Origin: Spirosoma validum | GTDB taxonomy: Bacteria; Bacteroidota; Bacteroidia; Cytophagales; Spirosomataceae | Direction: 5' to 3' | Assembly (NCBI RefSeq): GCF_014699035.1 | Contig: NZ_JACXAA010000001.1 | Coordinates: 744,001-808,000, forward strand | DNA: 64,000 nucleotides | Part shown: positions 9,557 through 16,668 of the stretch, in pieces | Position numbering within the stretch: the stretch's first letter is position 1 | Layout of the letters: every line of letters begins with the position of its first letter | Notes under the pieces: model-generated | What the model was told of the DNA's origin: nothing | The model's input: the letters and a program-made list of their open reading frames with translations, nothing else | Database searches by the model: none | Made by a program: the position numbers and the translations under genes

Positions 9557-10189
9557 TTATCTTAAGAAGTAACGAATGCGGATAGCGCTGCCGCCGAGAG
9601 AGAAGGTTCGGCCGATTGCATAATTGAAGGCTGAATTTTCTACGTCACTCCCGTTTTTCCCACTTGTGTAGTTAACTGAAAGCGCCTGATAGGAACCCAA
9701 GTCCACCTGCAATAACCAACGTGGGTTGACCTGATAAAACAATCCAGGTGAGCCGCTTAAGCCAAGTGCAAGGTTGTTTGACGTAGTTTCGGTTGTTGTC
9801 GTACTACTCGTTGTTTTCGACGACGTATGCGTATACGATAGCCCGGAACGCCCTGTCAGAACAAAACCGAAATTGGGAACCACAGGCAGGAAGCGCTGAA
9901 TAAATGGCCCAATTCCCACTGTAAAGGAATTGTTCGTGCGAGTGCTGCTTGCTTTTTGGTTTTCAAAACCAAGTGTCAGATTAAAACCGGAAGCAACATT
10001 CTCGCTCCGGAAACGACCAAATTCAGGTTGTAACGTAACGTTAAGATCCGATCCAAATTCAGGCGCTATGGGTGTAGTCACGCCAAAACCTCCACCGATA
10101 AACCGGCTTCCAGGTACAAATTGAGCGGACGCCACGGTGACTGACAGCCACAGCAGTGCAGCGTATAAACCTATTGTCAAACGTATCAT
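9557..10189 (-). CDS. small outer-membrane beta-barrel protein
   Basis: A 210-residue protein with signal peptide (MIRLTIGLYAALLWLSVTVASAQ). The rest is an array of amphipathic strands with Ser/Thr-rich loops (SSKTTSSTTTTETTSNN) and a final strand ending IRIRYFLR, consistent with an 8-strand barrel in the outer membrane. It resembles the barrel half of the next gene upstream (10201-11193), as both have Thr/Asn-rich loops and the PRW/ERW-type strand entry (NPRWLLQVDL versus NERWSIDFNA), but it lacks the N-terminal module. Gaps of 25 bp and 11 bp to its neighbours support cotranscription. Confidence 0.75.
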   Translation of the reverse strand: MIRLTIGLYAALLWLSVTVASAQFVPGSRFIGGGFGVTTPIAPEFGSDLNVTLQPEFGRFRSENVASGFNLTLGFENQKASSTRTNNSFTVGIGPFIQRFLPVVPNFGFVLTGRSGLSYTHTSSKTTSSTTTTETTSNNLALGLSGSPGLFYQVNPRWLLQVDLGSYQALSVNYTSGKNGSDVENSAFNYAIGRTFSLGGSAIRIRYFLR

Positions 10190-10200
10190 GGGGTGGATAA

Positions 10201-11193
10201 TTAAAAATAACGGGTGAGGAAAAGCGAGAACGAAGGAATTACACCAGCACCAGTCAACGACAGATCAACAGCCGCCTTGCTTCCCGGTTCTTCGTCTTTG
10301 ACGCGGTTAAGGGTCAGTCCAAGCAGCGACGCATTAAAATCGATCGACCAGCGCTCATTCAGTAAATAGGCCAGCCCGGCACCCAGTTCAAGCGATAGTT
10401 GCTGTTGCGTGGCTTTATCTTCTATGGAGCCGCTTTTATATTTATACCATCGCAAGGCCAGTTCAGCCGAACTGAAGCCATAGAATGCTACGTGGCTGGC
10501 AACGGGCAAGTATCGCCGGGTTTGGCCCATAATCGCTATAGACGGGGCGCTTTCTACAGTCTCAGCTGTTGTTGCAGCCGTTGTCGACTTGTTTTTTTCA
10601 CCCGTAAATCCCAGGGTTAATCCCCCTCCTATCGAAACATTATCGCGGGTAAATTTTTGGTACAGAGCAGATAAACCAATATTGTTTGTTGTGTTCGTCG
10701 TCGTTGTTCTACTATTTTTATTCGTCGTTGACGTACCCGATAAAGTCAAACCATATGACAATGCTCTACGGCCAGCGGCAAACGTACCCAAGTCGACCGA
10801 CTGACTACCGCCAACGCCAATGGGTTGTGATACTCTATTGGCAGGCGGTGGTGCCGGAGTTGAATTGGGTCGAGCACTGGTCGACGTAACGGTTGGCTTA
10901 GGAAAGGGCGTTTCCGTCACTGGTTTGGCCACTTTCGGTTCGTTGTATACATCGGACGTACCATCGCCAAATACAACTTTCCAGAGTTCAGCTTTACGAA
11001 TTTTACGGATGGCAGCTGGTGCGTTGAGATCCGTGTAGAATACCTCTACCTCCGTAATTTCCTTTACCCGAACGTTCTGCGTGGTACGATCGAGTCGGTG
11101 CAGCACATCAGGTCCGGTTGTCTGAGCGAACAGCGCCTGGGCACTGATGAGCAGGCAACCAATCAGAATGAATTGGTAAAAAACTTGTTTCAT
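10201..11193 (-). CDS. outer-membrane beta-barrel protein with one small N-terminal module
   Basis: A 330-residue protein with signal peptide ending ALFAQ. Residues 29-83 (DVLHRLDRTTQNVRVKEITE, then LWKVVFGDGTSDVY) match module 1 of the 392-aa protein nearly word for word. A Pro/Thr linker (about 84-130) follows, then a barrel (about 131-330) ending in FLTRYF, a typical C-terminal outer-membrane signature with a final Phe. The Thr/Asn-rich loop NSRTTTTNTTNN resembles that of its downstream neighbour. The gene is thus a module-barrel fusion related to both adjacent barrel genes. Function beyond outer-membrane location is unknown. Confidence 0.78.
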   Translation of the reverse strand: MKQVFYQFILIGCLLISAQALFAQTTGPDVLHRLDRTTQNVRVKEITEVEVFYTDLNAPAAIRKIRKAELWKVVFGDGTSDVYNEPKVAKPVTETPFPKPTVTSTSARPNSTPAPPPANRVSQPIGVGGSQSVDLGTFAAGRRALSYGLTLSGTSTTNKNSRTTTTNTTNNIGLSALYQKFTRDNVSIGGGLTLGFTGEKNKSTTAATTAETVESAPSIAIMGQTRRYLPVASHVAFYGFSSAELALRWYKYKSGSIEDKATQQQLSLELGAGLAYLLNERWSIDFNASLLGLTLNRVKDEEPGSKAAVDLSLTGAGVIPSFSLFLTRYF

Positions 11194-11304
11194 GAGATGG
11201 GGTGTGATAGAAGCGGAAAGCGTTGAAATCCCGCAAATTGACTGTTAATTACCTATCTATTCCAGCAAGGCAGCGGGAGGTAACAGATAATCGGGTTCCT
11301 ATTT

Positions 11305-13026
11305 TCAATTCATTTTTATACTGGCTTTTCCTTCCTCCACGGCCGCTACGTCAAACTTGGCCGTTGGATTCCTGCTCAGGGCATCGATCAGCTCGTCCGT
11401 AGAGCCGAGGTGTTCGATGTGCAACGTACCGTCGGTCCCTTTCAGATTTTTTTGTACTGCCTTAACTTTCGCGTTTTTCTTCAAAAGATCGGCTAAAGCC
11501 GTGAGCTTGGCGTAGTTAATATTACCAATGGCAATGTCGGTAATGTTGGCAGCCGGAACCGACGCAACAGGAGCAGCCGCACGTATGGCAGCCGGTTTAG
11601 AACCACCAGCAACACTCGCAAACTGCATATTCATAGCACAGAGCCGTTCGAGCAGATACTGCGTCATGTTTTCGGATGCATTCCGAATCGCAATTTTATT
11701 GGCAATGGCTTCAGACACATCAATCCCACCTCCTGCCACAGCATTTGTAGCCAGAATTGACCCATCTTCAGTGGCGATAGCCCGAATTTCGAGCCGGGCC
11801 CGACACGAAACCATGCCTCCCTGTGAATTCGTACGTTCTGAGATCGTCTGCCCTGTTACAATGATGTTAGCCCCCATTTTTAGCCCCAGAGAGGCCATAG
11901 CCGCCAGGTCGGCCGATGAGTCAGCGATTTGACGCATTTTCCCGTAAATTTTGGGGTCAACTACGCGGAAGCCTGCTTCGACAAATTGCCGGATAAGCTC
12001 TGTCTCCGTAGCCGATTGCTCAATAACCACCGGTTTAAACACTGCCGATGACGCCGTTTGTCGACTGGCCGACTCTTCTTTTTTCGTTTCTCTATTCCGA
12101 CCACCGAATATACCTTTCACTACTTCACTAGCCAGTCCTACGTTGGCTTCACGCTCCCGAAGCGCTATCTCGCGTTCTCGACGGTTCAAATCAGTCGTTG
12201 TGTTGTCACGAGCTGTTCCCGCCGTAGTCGCTTCTGTTACGAGGATAATGACTTTGGGCGATCCGTTACGTAGCATCTGGCAGTTTTGTGCCGTATAGCG
12301 CTTGATCTCCTTTGGCTTCATCGGTTCGGGCATCTCGATCTGATCCTTTGCGTCGGCCATGATTTCAACGGATTTAATGATCGCTTTCTGAACAGCATCC
12401 TGTACGGCACGGTTTTCGGTAGAACCACCGATGGCCAAGCCGTTAGCTCCGCCCAGTTTCATCCCCCGAAACCCCGACGAATTTCCTTTCATGTTGATGT
12501 CGCGGCTGAAAAGCAATTCGCCGGTTTGCGGATTGAGAAGCTTAAGGGTAAAACCCAACGTAGCAGTATTGCCGCCAAAATTAAATCCTCCTACCTGTGT
12601 CGACTTGTTCCCTTCCGAGAAGTCAGTTACCTCACCGGTCACAACCAGTTGTGCGCCGACCATCTTACCCGCTGAAGGACCAGACCCGTCCGTGAAACCA
12701 TCCTGCGCAAACGCCATTTCGCCGGTGGCATCGCCTACATTGCGGTTCATTTCCATGACCCGGAAACAGTTCGTCTGCTGAATGGCCGAGGTCAGCATGG
12801 TGGCCAGCTCATCGCCGAAGGTCGAATTGGCCTGCGCTGATTTGGTCGATACATTAAACCGGGCGACTTTCACCACTACGCGCTTATCACGCGCAAGTCC
12901 TTTACATTTTTCAGCAACTTTTTCGAGCGTGACTTCGGGTGTCTTCTGAGCAATCAGCTGTTCAGGCATCGCCAGCAAACTTAGACCAAGCAGAAAATTA
13001 GGTAGTAGATAGAGGTAGCGTTTCAT
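11305..13026 (-). CDS. CsgG-family secretion/assembly protein with long C-terminal extension
   Basis: A 573-residue protein. The ATG at 13026 begins a signal peptide (MKRYLYLLPNFLLGLSLLAM); the longer frame to 13095 adds residues ahead of it. Residues about 45-230 match CsgG: RVVVKVARFNVSTKS, FGDELATMLTSAI, CFRVMEMN, GAQLVVTGEVTDF and LKLLNPQTGELLFS. CsgG forms the outer-membrane pore for curli fibres, but many Bacteroidota relatives have no curli partner, and no csgA/B/E/F-like gene is seen here. A charged segment (about 290-340) joins a second domain (about 355-490, with ANIIVTGQTISERT and CRARLEIRAIATEDGSIL) that looks like a diverged repeat of the CsgG/FlgT fold. The C-terminal 80 residues are an unassigned small domain. 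First gene of the operon, 111 bp from the next. Confidence 0.85.
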   Translation of the reverse strand: MKRYLYLLPNFLLGLSLLAMPEQLIAQKTPEVTLEKVAEKCKGLARDKRVVVKVARFNVSTKSAQANSTFGDELATMLTSAIQQTNCFRVMEMNRNVGDATGEMAFAQDGFTDGSGPSAGKMVGAQLVVTGEVTDFSEGNKSTQVGGFNFGGNTATLGFTLKLLNPQTGELLFSRDINMKGNSSGFRGMKLGGANGLAIGGSTENRAVQDAVQKAIIKSVEIMADAKDQIEMPEPMKPKEIKRYTAQNCQMLRNGSPKVIILVTEATTAGTARDNTTTDLNRREREIALREREANVGLASEVVKGIFGGRNRETKKEESASRQTASSAVFKPVVIEQSATETELIRQFVEAGFRVVDPKIYGKMRQIADSSADLAAMASLGLKMGANIIVTGQTISERTNSQGGMVSCRARLEIRAIATEDGSILATNAVAGGGIDVSEAIANKIAIRNASENMTQYLLERLCAMNMQFASVAGGSKPAAIRAAAPVASVPAANITDIAIGNINYAKLTALADLLKKNAKVKAVQKNLKGTDGTLHIEHLGSTDELIDALSRNPTAKFDVAAVEEGKASIKMN

Positions 13027-13170
13027 AAATAGACAGAAGAAGTAAGAGTACGTATTGCCTTTGCGAATGCCGTTTACCACGGACTCGTATGGCAAAATTG
13101 CCAGGTTTGCCTACCCAAAAAAATGGCACCTACCATGATTTTAGTAGCAATTTCACCGATCGAAACCTGG

Positions 13171-13178
13171 TAAATTTG
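13171..13178 (+). promoter_or_regulatory. possible -7 box for the histidine kinase gene
   Basis: TAAATTTG matches the Bacteroidota -7 consensus TAnnTTTG, 115 bp before the kinase start, but no TTG sits at the usual distance upstream. The same divergent region holds a short dyad (TGGCAAAATTGCCA, 13088-13101). Confidence 0.35.
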
Positions 13179-13292
13179 CTAGTACGCGCTGGCCGATTTA
13201 TGGGTATAAATCACACCGCCTACTATTTTTCAATAACCGTCCCTACCCGATACTTGCAATGCCTTCAATAAGCTACACCAACCCATACTGTC

Positions 13293-15179
13293 ATGTATCG
13301 TCTCATCCGTAAAATTCTGATCATAGGCCACCTTTGGCTTATCGTTAGCATTAGTCATGCGCTGGCTCAGGTTATTTTGACTGACTCATCGACACGCTAT
13401 ACTATTGGAAGACGTATCGACATTCTGGAAGACCCTAACCATCAGTTTCGTACACTCAATCAAGTCATTCGGGAGCCTTATCGCTCTCAATTCATACGGA
13501 GTATTCAGGAGACACCGAACCGCGGGTATTCAACATCTGATTATTGGGTTCGCTTCGATCTGGCGGATCAAGCCACGACTGATCGTTCCTGGTTGCTCGA
13601 AATTGGGTTCGGCAATTTTTCGGAGATCGACCTGTATTTTGTATCGAAGCAGACGGGTCGCATTATTCATAAGCGAGGGGGAGAATTACTGGGAAGACAG
13701 GGGCGGGAAATTTCGTATAATACGTATGTCTTCCATATGCCCATCAAACCGGGTGATCAGCAAACGGTCTTTATTCGGCTGTCATCAACGTTCGGTCAGG
13801 CTACTTTTCCGATTTATCTCTGGCGAGCCGATACGTTCGTTCAGTCAGCGCAGGTTTCGGGACTTCTTTGGGGGGTTTATTACGGTATTTTATTATCCGT
13901 TTTTCTGTATCATCTGACGTTGCTGCTGTTTATCCGCGAACGAGGTCATATACAGTTGCTGACTCTTTATTTAGGTGCTTACATACTCTGGGAACTATCG
14001 CGCGGCTTCTGCCTGGGCGTTCGGTTTTTATGGGTGGGTAATGAATGGCTTACTACGTATTCGCTGCCTACCTTTTTCACCCTGATGATCAGTACGTTTC
14101 TGCTGTTTTACAGCTCTGTTCTTGATCTTAAGCGGGTCGCTCCCCGGCTGAATACGATCCTTTACGGGCTGATTGGTTTTAGTGTTGTCGGCTGGGTATT
14201 GACTTTGTTGAATATTCAGGGTTTATCAAAAAATCTTATTATTACGTCGGTTGGCCTTGTTGATGGCCTATTCATCATCTTTCTGGGCGCTTATTCCTGG
14301 CAACTTGGCTATCGGCCTGCCCGCTATTATTGGGCAGCTGCGGTTTTACTCTTTCTGGGAGGTCTCATCCATTCACTCAACCGGGCGGGTGTAATTCCAG
14401 GGGCTGACTTTTTTGTCCATTACACCCTCAATCTTGGTTCGGTACTCGAGTTTATCTTCCTGACGATCGGTTTGGCCGATACACTGCGGTTAGAGAAGAA
14501 ACAGAAGGCTCAATTACAGCAAGAGATGGACCATAAAGTCGAAGCCGCTGAACTACGGGGTCTTACGGAGGAACGGGAGCGCGTTTCATCGGAGATTCAC
14601 GACAATGTCGGCAATTCACTACTCACGCTACGTCAGTCGCTTCGGGGATTACAGAGTGAAACGGGAACGGCGCTGAGTTACGAAAAGCTGGAACGAATGG
14701 TGCAGGAAACGTATGATGAAGTACGTAAAATTGTAAATAACCTCCTGCCCGATGAATTTCAGCAGAAAGGTATTTCATTAGCCCTACAGGAACTGGTTGA
14801 TACGCTCAATCGGTCTGGGCAAACCCAATTTTATCTGCTTCTGTCAGGAACAGAAACTAACTTAAAGCCCAGTACTCAGTTTCAACTTTACTTGATTATC
14901 GTTGAATTGATTAACAACACCATCAAGCACGCCGATGCCACCGAAGTCAGCATTCGGTTCGTAACAATCAATCGCATTCTGACGGTCAGTATCCGGGATA
15001 ATGGCGTTGGTCTACCGCTTCTGTCTAAACTGGAGAATGGTCGAGGCTGGACTAATATCCGCAACCGGCTCGAACGTATCGGCGGCAGCATTCATCTTGA
15101 TGCACTCGTCGAGAAAGGAACGAGTGTTGTGGTGCATGTTCCGCTTATAGAAGGTTACGATCAATCAGGCCGTATTTGA
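13293..15179 (+). CDS. 7TMR-DISM sensor histidine kinase (NarX/LytS-like HisKA_3 type)
   Basis: A 628-residue membrane sensor. A signal sequence (about 1-26, SISHALAQ) is followed by a periplasmic 7TMR-DISMED2-type beta domain (about 30-180; SDYWVRFDL and WLLEIGFGNFSEIDLYF are typical), seven membrane helices (about 185-400), a short coiled coil, and a HisKA_3 dimerisation domain with the phospho-acceptor His436 in SSEIHDNVGNSLL. The ATPase domain has an N box (LINNTIKHADA), DNGVGLP and GRGWTNIRNRLERIGG. DISM sensors bind carbohydrates or other small ligands, but the ligand here is unknown. Its likely partner is the NarL-type regulator at 15145-15804, encoded convergently with overlapping 3' ends rather than in the same operon. 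Confidence 0.92.
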   Translation: MYRLIRKILIIGHLWLIVSISHALAQVILTDSSTRYTIGRRIDILEDPNHQFRTLNQVIREPYRSQFIRSIQETPNRGYSTSDYWVRFDLADQATTDRSWLLEIGFGNFSEIDLYFVSKQTGRIIHKRGGELLGRQGREISYNTYVFHMPIKPGDQQTVFIRLSSTFGQATFPIYLWRADTFVQSAQVSGLLWGVYYGILLSVFLYHLTLLLFIRERGHIQLLTLYLGAYILWELSRGFCLGVRFLWVGNEWLTTYSLPTFFTLMISTFLLFYSSVLDLKRVAPRLNTILYGLIGFSVVGWVLTLLNIQGLSKNLIITSVGLVDGLFIIFLGAYSWQLGYRPARYYWAAAVLLFLGGLIHSLNRAGVIPGADFFVHYTLNLGSVLEFIFLTIGLADTLRLEKKQKAQLQQEMDHKVEAAELRGLTEERERVSSEIHDNVGNSLLTLRQSLRGLQSETGTALSYEKLERMVQETYDEVRKIVNNLLPDEFQQKGISLALQELVDTLNRSGQTQFYLLLSGTETNLKPSTQFQLYLIIVELINNTIKHADATEVSIRFVTINRILTVSIRDNGVGLPLLSKLENGRGWTNIRNRLERIGGSIHLDALVEKGTSVVVHVPLIEGYDQSGRI

Positions 15180-15804
15180 AGGCAAAATGAGTAATGCCCA
15201 CACTGGAGCGAACGCCTAATTTTTGCATCAGATTTGTCCGATGCGAGTTGATGGTCGATTCACTCAGCGATAGTTGCTCCGCAATCTTCCCAATCGGTAT
15301 ATCATAAGCAATAAGCTTCATTACTTCTAATTCTCGTGGTGTTAAGCTTTTCAAGGCTTCGGGTTGCTCATCCTTTTGCGTAGTTGACGTGGGCATACGT
15401 ACTAAAATCTGGACCAGTTCAGGGCTATAATAGGTTTTATTGGCTTGAACAGTCCGTATCGCCCGGTAAACCTCGTCTGCATCGTATTTTTTGAGTACGT
15501 ATCCTTCGGCTCCGGCCAGCACAGCCTCCCGAACTTCGTTACTCTTTTCAATCATCGTATAGAAAATAAGCTTAGTCGCGGGATAATTTTTTTTTATATG
15601 TACCAATAAATCGATTCCACTACGTTCACCATCAAGATGCATATCGCTGACGAGCACATCCACCTGTTGCTTTTGCAGTAAGCGTGTTGTTTCAGCCAGG
15701 CTGTACGCTTTTCCCACAACATTGATAGTATCTTTATCCTGAAGGTACTGCGCAATACCACTCACAATGAGCGGATGATCATCAAGAAGTAGAACTGTTG
15801 TCAT
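15145..15804 (-). CDS. NarL/LuxR-type response regulator
   Basis: A 219-residue protein. The receiver domain (about 1-120) has the acidic pair D8/D9, the phospho-acceptor Asp54 (VLVSDMHLDG), the Thr/Ser switch region IFYTMIEKS and the lysine in VLKKYDADEV. The C-terminal LuxR helix-turn-helix (about 150-215) carries LTPRELEVMKLIA and LSLSESTINSHRTNLMQKLG. Such regulators dimerise on phosphorylation and bind DNA dyads. The last 35 bp overlap the end of the histidine kinase gene on the other strand. A dyad at 15821-15846, just upstream of its start, could be an autoregulatory site. Pairing with the kinase is inferred from adjacency and family (HisKA_3 with NarL). Confidence 0.93.
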   Translation of the reverse strand: MTTVLLLDDHPLIVSGIAQYLQDKDTINVVGKAYSLAETTRLLQKQQVDVLVSDMHLDGERSGIDLLVHIKKNYPATKLIFYTMIEKSNEVREAVLAGAEGYVLKKYDADEVYRAIRTVQANKTYYSPELVQILVRMPTSTTQKDEQPEALKSLTPRELEVMKLIAYDIPIGKIAEQLSLSESTINSHRTNLMQKLGVRSSVGITHFAFKYGLIDRNLL

Positions 15805-15820
15805 AAAGCGGATAGATGGA

Positions 15821-15846
15821 GTCCAGATCTATTATACTATCTGGAC
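15821..15846. promoter_or_regulatory. dyad upstream of the response regulator gene
   Basis: An 8-bp perfect inverted repeat (GTCCAGAT at 15821-15828 and ATCTGGAC at 15839-15846) with a 10-bp AT-rich spacer lies 17 bp ahead of the regulator start. Its size suits a NarL-type dimer; a weak hairpin is the alternative. Confidence 0.4.
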
Positions 15847-15926
15847 CCTGAAAGTAACATGTTGGTAGAAGCTCACCCTTAAATATGCGTCGCTATGTTA
15901 CTATTTTTTCAATTACGGACTCATTA

Positions 15927-16547
15927 TCAATTATTCGGTATCGAATCGGGCGTTGTTGGACGCGGTTTTGAGCCAGCCGTAGCTGGTTGTGCTTTTTGAT
16001 TCAGCACCAGTCGAACGACACGCCCCAGCGCGTTCCATAGCGCGCCGAACCAGGAAGCGTAATAGAGCCAGCCGTATTTCGACTTGCCAAAGAAGTCCAG
16101 CTCGCCTTCGTAAAACAGATGATCCAAGACTTCCATTTGCGCGCCAGCCAGCTTTTCTTCCACTGTTCCACCAAGTATGTACTGCCGGCCTGTTCGCAAA
16201 GCATCCCATAAACTCATGCTGTAATAAAACTCGCGTTCTCCCGGAGTCCAGTTCATACGTCGGTCGCGGCTTAGCAGTGTGATTTCGGCGAGATTCGCTT
16301 CGGCAATACCATGCTGACGTAGTAAATCCGTACGTTTAGCGACGGTCAGTACGCTCAGGTAGCGAAAAGGCGCTTCTGTGTTAACGACATAACTGGCTAC
16401 CCAATGTTCCGGATCATTTGCGTGAAAGAAAACCCGAATCAGGGCATTGGTCAAATAAGCCCGGTCAACATAGGCTCCACTGTTATCGCGGTTGAATTTG
16501 ATGAAACGATCGTACGCATCGGGTTGGAGGAGTTTACTTTTCAGCAT
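15927..16547 (-). CDS. hypothetical protein, unrecognised
   Basis: A 206-residue protein of no family I recognise. It has no signal peptide. The first 150 residues are mostly helical and charged, with AYVDRAYLTNALIRVFF, RFLSVL-like hydrophobic patches and a Trp/Tyr-rich middle (NWTPGEREFYYSMSLWDALR). Residues about 160-188 (YGWLYYASWFGALWNALGRV) could be an amphipathic or membrane-associated helix, followed by a Pro/Thr-rich tail. It sits between the response regulator and the terminator of the Kelch gene, so it probably has its own promoter. The reading frame is convincing from length and codon use; the function is unknown. Confidence 0.65.
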   Translation of the reverse strand: MLKSKLLQPDAYDRFIKFNRDNSGAYVDRAYLTNALIRVFFHANDPEHWVASYVVNTEAPFRYLSVLTVAKRTDLLRQHGIAEANLAEITLLSRDRRMNWTPGEREFYYSMSLWDALRTGRQYILGGTVEEKLAGAQMEVLDHLFYEGELDFFGKSKYGWLYYASWFGALWNALGRVVRLVLNQKAQPATAGSKPRPTTPDSIPNN

Positions 16548-16609
16548 GGCCGTAAACGGTTTGGTTTACCCGTCCATGCCGCCTTTTGAAAAAACACCCC
16601 CAGCCAGTC

Positions 16610-16640
16610 AAAAAAAGAGCCAGCCCAACCGGACTGGCTT
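16610..16640 (-). terminator. terminator of the sigma/pseudo-matrixin operon
   Basis: On the minus strand a 9-bp stem (16631-16639 with 16618-16626, one T-G pair), a 4-nt loop and a T-rich tract (A run at 16610-16616 on the plus strand) follow the stop of the Kelch gene by about 30 bp. Confidence 0.85.
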
Positions 16641-16668
16641 TGTATCGGAACGATACGTCTTAACTCGC

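Noticed and set aside
11528..11932. 134-codon plus-strand frame opposite the CsgG-like gene
   Set aside because: Antisense shadow of a clearly conserved gene; no start signal or family features.
11305..13026. Curli (csg) operon
   Set aside because: Only a CsgG-like gene is present; no amyloid subunit, CsgE or CsgF homologue could be seen.
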